A stretch of DNA of 64,000 nucleotides from contig NZ_AP022671.1 of assembly GCF_011405515.1 (NCBI RefSeq), positions 1 to 64,000 on the forward strand, read 5' to 3'. Source of the DNA: Nitrospira sp. KM1 (GTDB taxonomy: Bacteria; Nitrospirota; Nitrospiria; Nitrospirales; Nitrospiraceae). Below the pieces are notes generated by a model that made no database searches, was not told the origin of the DNA, and saw only the letters and a list, made by a program, of their open reading frames with translations. Shown piece by piece: positions 51,322 through 59,400 of this stretch. The translations under genes and the position numbers were made by a program. Positions within the stretch are counted from its first letter, which is position 1, and the number at the start of each line of letters is the position of its first letter.

Positions 51322-53052
51322 TTAGACTTCAACTTCTTGCTGCGTCATTCGCAGCACTTCTTCGGTCGTGGTCACGCCGTGAAAAATCTTATCCGCCGCT
51401 TCTTCCTTCAACATGACCATGCCCTTTGCCATGGCGGATTGCTTGATGGCGGTCGCGTCGGCCTTCGCGCCGATGAGACGCCGGATCTCGTCGTCCATGA
51501 CCAGGAGTTCGTGGATGCCCGTGCGACCGCGATAGCCGGTCTGCGAGCAGGAGAGGCAGCCGGCCCCGCGATAGAAGGTCGGCCGTTTTTTGCCGGGGAC
51601 GATACCCAGCCGGATCAGTTCTTCGTCGTCGGGCTCATAGCTCTTCTTGCAGTCCGGGCAGATCTTTCTGATCAATCGCTGGGCGAGCACGGCCACGACT
51701 GACGACGCGACGAGAAAGGGCTCAATGCCCATGTCGATCAAACGGGTGGCTGCGCTGGCGGCGTCATTCGTATGGAGGGTCGAAAACACGAGGTGGCCGG
51801 TTAGTGACGCGTGTATCGCGATCTCCGCGGTTTCGCGATCCCGGATCTCACCGATCATGATGACATCCGGATCCTGCCGGAGGATCGAGCGTAGTCCCGC
51901 AGCGAACGTCAGGTTGATCTTGGGATTGACCTGCATCTGTCCAATGCCCATCAATTGATATTCGACCGGATCCTCGACGGTGATGATGTTCTTGTCCGGA
52001 GCATTGATCTCGCTCAATGCCGCGTACAACGTCGTGGTCTTTCCGCTGCCGGTCGGGCCTGTCACGAGAAGGATGCCGTGCGTCAGCTGGATCAGTTGTT
52101 GGATCGTGCGCAACCGGTCCGGGGAAAATCCCATTTCGGACAAGTTCAGCAGCCGATTTTCCTTTTCGAGCAAGCGGAGAACGACGCGTTCGCCGTGAGA
52201 AGTCGGGAGGACTGAAACGCGGAGGTCCACGTCCTTTCCCGCGGTTCTGATTCCGAACCGGCCGTCCTGGGGAAGCCGTTTTTCGGCAATGTTGAGCCCG
52301 GACATGATCTTGAGGCGGGCGATGATGCTCGATTGCAGGTGCTTCGGTGGAGTCAGCACGGGATACAGCACGCCGTCGATGCGGTATCGAACGACCAGTC
52401 CGCGCTCGAAGGATTCGAAATGGATGTCGCTGGCCCGCTGGCGGACGGCCTGAAAGAGCACGGAGTTGACGAGCCGGATGATCGGCGCTTCGTCAGTTTC
52501 GTCGAGAAGGTCTTTGGGTTCATCCAGTTCATGGGCGAGCTGGTCGAGATTTTCGCTCGCCGCCATGTCTTCCATGACCTGCTCGGCGCCCGTCGGACTG
52601 GCCACCTCGTCGTAGGCGCGGTTGAGACAACTCATGAGCGAGATGCCGCTGGTCAGCACGGCCCTGACCGGCATGCCCAGCAGGAGACGCAAATCGTCCA
52701 GTGCGGTGGTCTCCAGCGGATCGGTCGTCGCCACCAGAATTGCGCCGTCTTCAACTTTCAGAGGCAGGACACGATACCGACGTGCAAAATGGATGGGTAC
52801 TTTCTTGATCCAATCATGCTGCACCTGGCTGACTTCCAGGTGGGGGAGCCACGGCATCTCAAATTGAATCGCGAGGGCCTGTAGCAGAAGGTCTTCCTCG
52901 ATTGCGCGAATTCGGAGCAGCGCTTCACCCAGCCGCCCCCCTTTGGTTTGCTGAAGGTTCAAGGCTTCAAGCAGCTTCTCCTCGGACAGTCCGAACTTCT
53001 GCTCGAGAATCGCTCCCAGCAATGGTCTGGTCGTTTGCGTCAATTTTTCCAC
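51322..53052 (-). CDS. gspE: Type II secretion ATPase GspE
   Basis: 576 residues. The N-terminal domain (KLLEALNLQQTKGGRLGEAL) is of the MshEN type. The motor has Walker A GPTGSGKTTTLYAAL, the Asp box, Walker B region IRDRETAEIAIHASLTGHLV and the zinc-binding cysteines CPDCKKSY plus GAGCLSC. It powers pseudopilus assembly. There is normally a gspD secretin gene between gspC and gspE; here gspC is followed directly by gspE with a 108-bp gap that holds no secretin. Confidence 0.95.
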   Translation of the reverse strand: MEKLTQTTRPLLGAILEQKFGLSEEKLLEALNLQQTKGGRLGEALLRIRAIEEDLLLQALAIQFEMPWLPHLEVSQVQHDWIKKVPIHFARRYRVLPLKVEDGAILVATTDPLETTALDDLRLLLGMPVRAVLTSGISLMSCLNRAYDEVASPTGAEQVMEDMAASENLDQLAHELDEPKDLLDETDEAPIIRLVNSVLFQAVRQRASDIHFESFERGLVVRYRIDGVLYPVLTPPKHLQSSIIARLKIMSGLNIAEKRLPQDGRFGIRTAGKDVDLRVSVLPTSHGERVVLRLLEKENRLLNLSEMGFSPDRLRTIQQLIQLTHGILLVTGPTGSGKTTTLYAALSEINAPDKNIITVEDPVEYQLMGIGQMQVNPKINLTFAAGLRSILRQDPDVIMIGEIRDRETAEIAIHASLTGHLVFSTLHTNDAASAATRLIDMGIEPFLVASSVVAVLAQRLIRKICPDCKKSYEPDDEELIRLGIVPGKKRPTFYRGAGCLSCSQTGYRGRTGIHELLVMDDEIRRLIGAKADATAIKQSAMAKGMVMLKEEAADKIFHGVTTTEEVLRMTQQEVEV

Positions 53053-53160
53053 GAAGCGATCCGTATTCCGGCCGTTCTCGATGAAGCTGAGCGGGCCCGT
53101 TGATCAGGCATCTAAACAGGCTTGCACGCAGGCGTGCGACAACGAAACGAGGCCGTCCTG

Positions 53161-54039
53161 CTATCGAATCTCGTAGGCCATGGTGGTACGTTGATTATTG
53201 CGGATAATGTCCAGCTTCACCGAGGCTTCGTTGCGCAACTGCTGGAAGAGCGTCAACATCGTGCCGGGATCCTTGATTTCCACTCCATTCACCTGTTTGA
53301 GCACATCGCCGAGTTGGAGGCCGATCTTTTCGTAGAAGCTTCCCGGCGCGATGTAGTCGAGCCGAAACCCTCGCATGACGCCGTCCAGCATCAGCGGGGC
53401 AGCCCGTGCCTGCGACAAGAGCTTGGGAAGATCGTTCAGCGCCTGATCCACTTCGCGCCGGTCGACTGCTTTGCGGACGGGAGCACCCGGTGCCGTTTGA
53501 ACAACCGGTTTCACGCTGGCAGCCGGCATCGGCGGTTTGTCACCCAGGACGCCGTTCAACTCAAGCAGTTCCTGTTGACCGTCCTGTCTGACGACGATTC
53601 CGTCCCGCCGGATTTCGATCACCTGGCCGACATCCGGGATCTGTTCATGCAAGCGCGTAAATAATTGCTGCTTGCTGGAGACCATTTCGACGATAGCGGA
53701 CACGCCTCCGTGATCGCCCATGACCACGCCCAGCAGTTTGACCTTGGCTGCCAGGTTCAGCGGCTGGCGCGGGATGCCTGGTGCCACGGCTGTACCGCTG
53801 TTTTCCTGAACCCGCGCGGTCGGATCGGACGGGAGAGGAAAGAGTCCGCTCGTGCGAACCTGTTCGGCGAGGGTGGTCGCAGATCCTCCGACTGGCGGAC
53901 CGGCGTCGAAATGGGCGGAAGAGACCGGAGATCCGGTAGGAACAAGCAAGGCCTCGGCAATCACGGCGTTGATGGTGTGGGCGATAAGAAAGCTCGCTCC
54001 GGCCAAATACAGTATCATCAGCACTCTGCGGGTGGACAT
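53161..54039 (-). CDS. gspC: Type II secretion protein GspC with PDZ domain
   Basis: 292 residues: one N-terminal span (LMILYLAGASFLIAHTINAV), a periplasmic HR domain (LNLAAKVKLLGVVMGDHGGV, which would contact the secretin) and a C-terminal PDZ domain (GFRLDYIAPGSFYEKIGLQL, VLKQVNGVEIKDP). It bridges the inner-membrane platform and the outer-membrane secretin and helps choose substrates. It is the first gene of the operon; only 90 bp separate it from the divergent dehydrogenase gene, so the operon promoter must lie there. Confidence 0.92.
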   Translation of the reverse strand: MSTRRVLMILYLAGASFLIAHTINAVIAEALLVPTGSPVSSAHFDAGPPVGGSATTLAEQVRTSGLFPLPSDPTARVQENSGTAVAPGIPRQPLNLAAKVKLLGVVMGDHGGVSAIVEMVSSKQQLFTRLHEQIPDVGQVIEIRRDGIVVRQDGQQELLELNGVLGDKPPMPAASVKPVVQTAPGAPVRKAVDRREVDQALNDLPKLLSQARAAPLMLDGVMRGFRLDYIAPGSFYEKIGLQLGDVLKQVNGVEIKDPGTMLTLFQQLRNEASVKLDIIRNNQRTTMAYEIR

Positions 54040-54129
54040 AGGCGTTACAAGAGTCCTCTCATCCGACCGTCGTGACCATCTTGAACAAGTCTGGCGGAGA
54101 TTTTCAAGATCCTGTTAGAATGCGCGCCG

Positions 54130-56958
54130 ATGACGCTGGTTATGCCGGAACACTCTCGTGCGATCGCATCGGACTTACGCCGCGCGCTGGGATCCGATAT
54201 CGTCAAGGATGACGAGGCCACCAAGATCGCCTATGCCGTGGACGCCAGCATTTATCGGATGGTACCACAAGCCATCGTCCTGGTGGAAACTGAATCCCAT
54301 ATAGAGACCGTCGTCCGGTATGCCGTCTCCCGTGGAATTCCGCTGACTTCTCGGGCCGCGGGAACGAATCTTACCGGATCCGCCGTCGGGTCGGGCATCA
54401 TCCTCGATGTCTCCCGAATGCATCGCCTTCTCGACATCAATGAAGAAACACGCCAAGCCCGCGTCCAACCTGGCCTGGTTCTGGCGGAATTGAACAAGCG
54501 ACTCGCCCGCCGGGGGCTCCTGTTCGGACCTGACCCTTCAAGCGGGGAGATGTGCAAGCTCGGCGGGATGCTCGCCAACAATTCGGCCGGGCCCCATACG
54601 TTACGCTATGGCGCGGTGAAAGACAACGTCGACGCCCTCAGGGTCTGCCTGCCCTCCGGAGAATGGCTCGAAGCAAGATCGTATAAGCTTGGTGACCCAT
54701 CGCTGGCACGATTGATGACGCGCCATCCGGCGCTCTCCGACGTGAAGGCCATTGTCGAAAATCACACCGGTCTCCTGACACAGAAACGCCCGACCGTCAG
54801 TAAGAACAGCGCGGGGTACAACCTGTTCGGGTTGGCCGACGGGCTGGCTGACGGCCGGCTGGATCTGCCCAAACTATTTGTCGGCAGTGAAGGGACGCTG
54901 GGAGTGTTCAGTGAGGCGACGATCCGATTGGTGGACAAGCCGCGTGCGACCCTGACAGCCCTGATTCATTTCACGCGGCTCGAAGATGTGGGCGACGCCA
55001 TACCCAAGCTCCTCGAATTGAACCCGAGTGCGCTCGAAGTCATGGATGCAAACACGCTCGATCTAATCGGGCGATCGAAGCATGGGATTCCGGCCGATGC
55101 CGCGGCGACGCTGTTGGCGGAACTCGATGACAATGGCGGAGGTGGCGATCTTCGTGAAAGGGCTGAACGCATGGCCGATGTTTGCCGGTCGTACCGTCTG
55201 GCGTCCGGCCTCGTCACTGCCTTCGATCAGGAGCAGCGCGATCAGCTTTGGAAGGCGCGCAAAGCACTGTACCCGACGCTCTACCGGTTCGATCCGCGCA
55301 AGAAACCCATCAACTATGTCGACGATGTCGTGGTCGGGGCAGAGCGGATCAGCGATCTCATCCGGTACCTCGAAGAGTTGTTCAAAGGACAGCGCGTGCC
55401 GGTGGCGATTTTCGGACACATTGGCAACGGCAATGCCCATATCGTGCCGTTGCTCGACGTCAACGACGAGCGCGATTTCAAGAAGATGGTTCAGAGCTAT
55501 CACGAAATCCATGATGCGGTACTGACCCGATTCGGAGGATCGATCTGCGGCGAACACGGGGATGGGCGGGTACGAGCCGAATACGTCAGGAAAATGTTCG
55601 GCGAGGAATTATACGGTCTCTTTAAAAGGGTGAAAGAATCCTTCGATCCCTCTTACGTGTTCAATCCCGGCGTGAAGATCAGCGATACACCGTTCACGGA
55701 GCATATCGATTACACCAGATTGTCCAAGTCATGTGCGACTTGTGCTAAGTGCAATGCCGTCTGTCCCGTCTACGATGTTTTCCGTTCGGAGGACATGAGC
55801 TCTCGCGGATGGTTCGAAATCGTCACGGATACGAACTACAGTTACCTGAATTCCAAACGGGTGGTCGAGGCCTGTCTCAACTGCAAATCCTGCAGGACGG
55901 CATGTCCGGCTGGAGTGGATGTATCGCAGCTCATCCTAGACCGCCGGGCGGAACAGCCCAATAAGTTGGCAGGCTGGATATTTAGACTTCATGCACAGTC
56001 AGATAAATTTGCAGCCTACTTAAAGTTATTAGCGAGATGTCAATGGATCTGGAATAGACCTCTTTCCAGAAGGATTCTCGAAGTCGTCACGAGACCCCTG
56101 CTGCGCCGCTTGGCCGCAACTGCGACCCTCTCATCCAACGTGGCGATTCCCAAGTTCGCGGTACGCCAACTCCGCGACCGCTACCCCGAGTTGATTCCGC
56201 CAACGCCCGGTACGGCGGGCTCTCCAGTGGCATACTTTCACGGATGTGCGGCGAACTATTTTGACGACGGTGTCGGAGATGCCGTGATTGCCGTTCTCAG
56301 AAAGCATCATGTGGAACCGGATCTTCCTCCGCAACGTTGTTCCGGTACGCCGATTGAAACCTATGGCCACCGGGAAATTGCGAAAGAAGGCGCGAGGGTC
56401 AACCTGACATCTCTAGCTGGCTACGACACCGTCGTCACAGGATGTGCCTCTTGCACGCTCATGCTGAAGGATTACCCGACGTTGTTTGCAGGCGAGCCTG
56501 AGCATCAAGCGGCGGAGGCGTTGGCGAAACGGGTGAAACACATTTCCGAATTCGTGGCGCAATCTTTGGTCAGACCTGCCATGGCCGAAGTCGGTTCAAG
56601 GCCGCAGACGGTAGGCTACCATTCGTCTTGTCATCTACGGGCAGCCGGCGTGACTAAGGAACCACGGTCCATCCTGGCAAGCATGCCGGGAGTGCGGTAT
56701 GTCGAAATGCCGGATGCCGACCGATGCGCCGGAGGAGCGGGCACCTATCTCGTCAAGGATTTTGACACGTCGCAACGCATCGTCGAACGAAAACGCCGAG
56801 CCGTAGAAGACAGCGGCGTCGACGTCGTGGCAACCAGTTGTCCGGCTTGTATGGTCCAGCTGCGAACCGGGCTGCCTCATACCGTGGAAGTGAAGCACGT
56901 CGCGCAATTGCTTCAGGAACGGTATGATGCCGCGGACCATCAAGCCGGAGGAGACTGA
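54130..56958 (+). CDS. FAD-linked 2-hydroxyacid dehydrogenase fused to a GlpC-like FeS/CCG module
   Basis: 942 residues in one chain. The N-terminal vanillyl-alcohol-oxidase-type FAD domain has PLTSRAAGTNLTGSAVGSGI and FVGSEGTLGVFSEATIRLV; the cap domain has GHIGNGNAHIVPLLDVND and CGEHGDGRVRAEY, whose histidines bind metal in the D-lactate/glycolate group. Two 4Fe-4S motifs follow (CATCAKCNAVCP and CLNCKSCRTACP), then two CCG-type halves (FHGCAANYFDDG, HSSCHLRAAG). In those halves the usual CC pair is CSG and CAG. This fusion is like YdiJ-type D-2-hydroxyacid dehydrogenases. The substrate could be D-lactate, glycolate or 2-hydroxyglutarate. The next gene, a cytochrome, overlaps it by one base and is the likely electron acceptor. 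Confidence 0.88.
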   Translation: MTLVMPEHSRAIASDLRRALGSDIVKDDEATKIAYAVDASIYRMVPQAIVLVETESHIETVVRYAVSRGIPLTSRAAGTNLTGSAVGSGIILDVSRMHRLLDINEETRQARVQPGLVLAELNKRLARRGLLFGPDPSSGEMCKLGGMLANNSAGPHTLRYGAVKDNVDALRVCLPSGEWLEARSYKLGDPSLARLMTRHPALSDVKAIVENHTGLLTQKRPTVSKNSAGYNLFGLADGLADGRLDLPKLFVGSEGTLGVFSEATIRLVDKPRATLTALIHFTRLEDVGDAIPKLLELNPSALEVMDANTLDLIGRSKHGIPADAAATLLAELDDNGGGGDLRERAERMADVCRSYRLASGLVTAFDQEQRDQLWKARKALYPTLYRFDPRKKPINYVDDVVVGAERISDLIRYLEELFKGQRVPVAIFGHIGNGNAHIVPLLDVNDERDFKKMVQSYHEIHDAVLTRFGGSICGEHGDGRVRAEYVRKMFGEELYGLFKRVKESFDPSYVFNPGVKISDTPFTEHIDYTRLSKSCATCAKCNAVCPVYDVFRSEDMSSRGWFEIVTDTNYSYLNSKRVVEACLNCKSCRTACPAGVDVSQLILDRRAEQPNKLAGWIFRLHAQSDKFAAYLKLLARCQWIWNRPLSRRILEVVTRPLLRRLAATATLSSNVAIPKFAVRQLRDRYPELIPPTPGTAGSPVAYFHGCAANYFDDGVGDAVIAVLRKHHVEPDLPPQRCSGTPIETYGHREIAKEGARVNLTSLAGYDTVVTGCASCTLMLKDYPTLFAGEPEHQAAEALAKRVKHISEFVAQSLVRPAMAEVGSRPQTVGYHSSCHLRAAGVTKEPRSILASMPGVRYVEMPDADRCAGGAGTYLVKDFDTSQRIVERKRRAVEDSGVDVVATSCPACMVQLRTGLPHTVEVKHVAQLLQERYDAADHQAGGD

Positions 56959-57257
56959 TGCGGCTTCGCAAGATTGATTGGATCTTCGTCGTGTTCGCCC
57001 TGGCCGTCGTCATAGGCGTGTCCATGCTGCCGACACCCAAACAGCAGAACCCGAAGATCCCGGATAATTCCGATCATCGTTTGATCGTGGTTGAAAAGGA
57101 TTGCTTGGTCTGCCACCAGGCGCAAGGGACCCGTCCCGTTCCATCCAGACATCCGAAGCGACAGGACTGCTTCAGGTGTCATGCGCGCGGAGCGGAATCT
57201 CACGTGTCAATCCTCCATGAGGATGCGCATGGCGTTCGAAAGGAGGATCGATGGTAA
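56958..57257 (+). CDS. Membrane-anchored diheme c-type cytochrome
   Basis: 99 residues. An N-terminal uncleaved span (WIFVVFALAVVIGVSML) is followed by a periplasmic domain with two heme c attachment motifs, CLVCH and CFRCH, and several further histidines that could serve as axial ligands (RHPKRQ, SHVSILHEDAH). The start shares one base with the stop of the dehydrogenase (TGATG), so the two are translationally coupled. It would take electrons from the dehydrogenase or its partner quinone to periplasmic carriers. The sequence resembles small NapC/cytochrome c7-like proteins only in general layout. Confidence 0.8.
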   Translation: MRLRKIDWIFVVFALAVVIGVSMLPTPKQQNPKIPDNSDHRLIVVEKDCLVCHQAQGTRPVPSRHPKRQDCFRCHARGAESHVSILHEDAHGVRKEDRW

Positions 57258-57532
57258 AGGTGCTGGTATTCGGATTGACGCTGCGGGATGCGGTGGGAGA
57301 GCATGAGATCGATGTCGAGTCGCCGACCGCCACCACGGTCAAGAAACTCGTCGAGTCTAACCAGGCGCAGCTTGGCGCGCTGTTGCCGTTTATGCAGAAG
57401 CGGGAAGTGTTGGTGACGGTGAACAAGCGTGTCAGCACCGAGGATTCACCAGTGAAGGACGGCGACGTGGTCAAACTGTCGTATCAATCGACGAACGCCT
57501 CCGTCGATGGAGTGCGGGATATCCCGACGTAA
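57251..57532 (+). CDS. MoaD/ThiS-like beta-grasp protein without C-terminal GG
   Basis: 93 residues, overlapping the cytochrome gene by seven bases. The pattern VKVLVFGLTLRDAVGEHEID, ATTVKKLVESNQAQLGALL, REVLVTVNKRVSTEDSPVKD, GDVVKLSY is that of a ubiquitin-like sulfur carrier (MoaD/ThiS). MoaD and ThiS act through a C-terminal Gly-Gly; here the chain continues past the final strand to VDGVRDIPT with no diglycine. It may thus serve a structural or regulatory role, or be processed. It completes the probable dehydrogenase-cytochrome operon. Confidence 0.7.
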   Translation: MVKVLVFGLTLRDAVGEHEIDVESPTATTVKKLVESNQAQLGALLPFMQKREVLVTVNKRVSTEDSPVKDGDVVKLSYQSTNASVDGVRDIPT

Positions 57533-57577
57533 CGGGGAGCCTTCGAGCCTGAAAATTATATGCAGGGGATAGCTGAT

Positions 57578-58585
57578 ATGCCTGACGCTATTCAGAACGT
57601 CGCCGCGCTGGAGGCCTGCATTGGGAGGGCCCCGGGTCCGATCAACCTTAAGGTGATCGATCACCTTGACGATGGGGCGCGACATTGGATTGCTTCGTCG
57701 CCGATGTTGTTTGCTGCATTCGGCAACGGCAGAGATATCGCGATGACGATCGGCGGCGGAGAGGCCGGATTCGCCCGGGCAGTCGATGCCTCTCGCTTGA
57801 CAGTCTCCGCATCTGCGCTCGACGATCCGAATCTTGCGGTAGAAGGCTGCGGAGCGGGGATGCTGTTCGTCTCGCCGAGCATCGGCGAGACGTTGCGAGT
57901 CGGCGGTCGTGTCGTCTCGGCCGGTGAAGGTCGAATCGACATCGTCGTCGACGAGTGCTATCTGCATTGCGCCAAGGCGATGATACGCTCGAATTTCTGG
58001 CAAGCGGTTTCCGATGTGGACGCGCCGGGCGAAGCCCTGTCCTTTCTGGCCGCAAGCCGTTTCCTTGCGCTGGCCACGGCCGATAGAGAGGGGCACGCCG
58101 ACCTCAGTCCAAAAGGCGACCCCTCGGGATCATTGATACGCGTGCACCAAGGCAAAGCTTGGTATGCCGACCGCCCGGGAAATCGCCGGGCCGACAGCTT
58201 CCGCAATATTCTGGTCCAGCCCCGTGTCGCGGCAGCCGCACTTATTCCAGGCTCGACAGGCGTCGTGCTGCTATCCGGTACGGCTCGGATCAGCGCCGAT
58301 CAGGCCATGCGTGATGGATTTGCAGTCGCAGGCAAAACGCCGCCGCTCGTCACCTGTATCGAACAGGTAACGCTGACCGTACGCAAGAGCGCGGCCATGG
58401 CCCGGGCGCGTCTGTGGCCCGCCGCGCCCCGTGCCCAGGGAATCGATCCGGCGGCGATGTTTGTCGCCCACATCAAGCTCAGCAAAACACGCGGTCTCCA
58501 GGCGGGATTGGTTCGCGCGGCGCTGGCGGTGCCCGGCATGATGGAAAAAGGTTTGCAGCACGACTATCGGAACAATCTCTATTGA
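57578..58585 (+). CDS. Pyridoxamine 5'-phosphate oxidase-family flavoprotein
   Basis: 335 residues from the ATG at 57578 (an in-frame ATG at 57560 is an alternative). The C-terminal two thirds form the split-barrel FMN fold of the PNPOx/MSMEG_1061 group: FLAASRFLALATADREGHAD, LSPKGDPSGSLIRV, DRPGNRRADSFRNILVQP and GVVLLSGTARISADQAM. The N-terminal third (about 1-140, with FAAFGNGRDIAMTIGGGEAG) is a second domain of the kind found in two-domain members of this group. The substrate is unknown. It lies 45 bp after the beta-grasp gene and may belong to the same operon. Confidence 0.78.
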   Translation: MPDAIQNVAALEACIGRAPGPINLKVIDHLDDGARHWIASSPMLFAAFGNGRDIAMTIGGGEAGFARAVDASRLTVSASALDDPNLAVEGCGAGMLFVSPSIGETLRVGGRVVSAGEGRIDIVVDECYLHCAKAMIRSNFWQAVSDVDAPGEALSFLAASRFLALATADREGHADLSPKGDPSGSLIRVHQGKAWYADRPGNRRADSFRNILVQPRVAAAALIPGSTGVVLLSGTARISADQAMRDGFAVAGKTPPLVTCIEQVTLTVRKSAAMARARLWPAAPRAQGIDPAAMFVAHIKLSKTRGLQAGLVRAALAVPGMMEKGLQHDYRNNLY

Positions 58586-58700
58586 TGAATGGCCAGCGGC
58601 CACTCGAAGAGACGATCCACGCCCGCGGGCAAGAGGTCAACCTTCACACGAATCTGATGCCGGATTCTGTCTTGGATGGCGATTCTAAGATGATCACGCG

Positions 58701-59348
58701 CTACGTCAGCGAACGTTCGGCGCGGCTCTGATATTCTAAAAATAACCGGCTGTGACGGTCTCCCCTCAACTCCAGTCTCAACGCACCTTCCGGAGTATCC
58801 CACTGCGCATGATAATGCAGGTGGCCGATCATGACCGCCACACCCCAATAGTCCGGAAGAGGCTGATACAGATCGTTATCCCAGACAACACGGTCGTCGA
58901 GAGGTGAGCCGAATGCGGCAGACAACGCCGTCTTCAGTGCCTGATAGTATCCGATGAATTCGTTCAAGCCGTTCAGTGGACGTTGCAGGACGACGTATTC
59001 GCCTCTGATCAACGAATCGTGGCGGAATTCGTAGCCCTCGATGACGCCATGATCGGCAAGGTTGCGCACGTAGATCAATTTGTCTCGTATGTCCTCCCGG
59101 CCCGCTCCCTTCACATCCGTCTGGAGCGCGGATCGATCGTTTCCCCAATTGCGCTGCAGTCGGTTGACGAACGTCATGGCTTGGGTCGCCACCTCGGCCT
59201 GCAGGGTTGCTTCGTCAATTTCATCGAAAGGAATCGTGTAGACCTGAGGAGGAATGGGATAGGGATCGTCGGCGCCGACGGCGCCGGCCGCCAAAGGAAA
59301 ACATACAACGAGCAGTATCAACAGAAGACGACGACAGCGACGAGCCAT
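58701..59348 (-). CDS. Exported hypothetical protein
   Basis: 215 residues from the ATG at 59348, immediately before a signal peptide (RRLLLILLVVCFPLAAGAVG). The frame is open far upstream into hrpB, but that part is a shadow. The mature region has YTIPFDEIDEATLQAEVATQ, NGLNEFIGYYQALKTALSAA and GVAVMIGHLHYHAQWDTPEG. No family was recognised. It follows hrpB by 52 bp on the same strand and may be read from its transcript. Confidence 0.7.
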   Translation of the reverse strand: MARRCRRLLLILLVVCFPLAAGAVGADDPYPIPPQVYTIPFDEIDEATLQAEVATQAMTFVNRLQRNWGNDRSALQTDVKGAGREDIRDKLIYVRNLADHGVIEGYEFRHDSLIRGEYVVLQRPLNGLNEFIGYYQALKTALSAAFGSPLDDRVVWDNDLYQPLPDYWGVAVMIGHLHYHAQWDTPEGALRLELRGDRHSRLFLEYQSRAERSLT

Positions 59349-59400
59349 GTCTACACGGTAAGGGAAATGCCGGAGGAGGTCTATCCCGCAAAGGTGGGAG

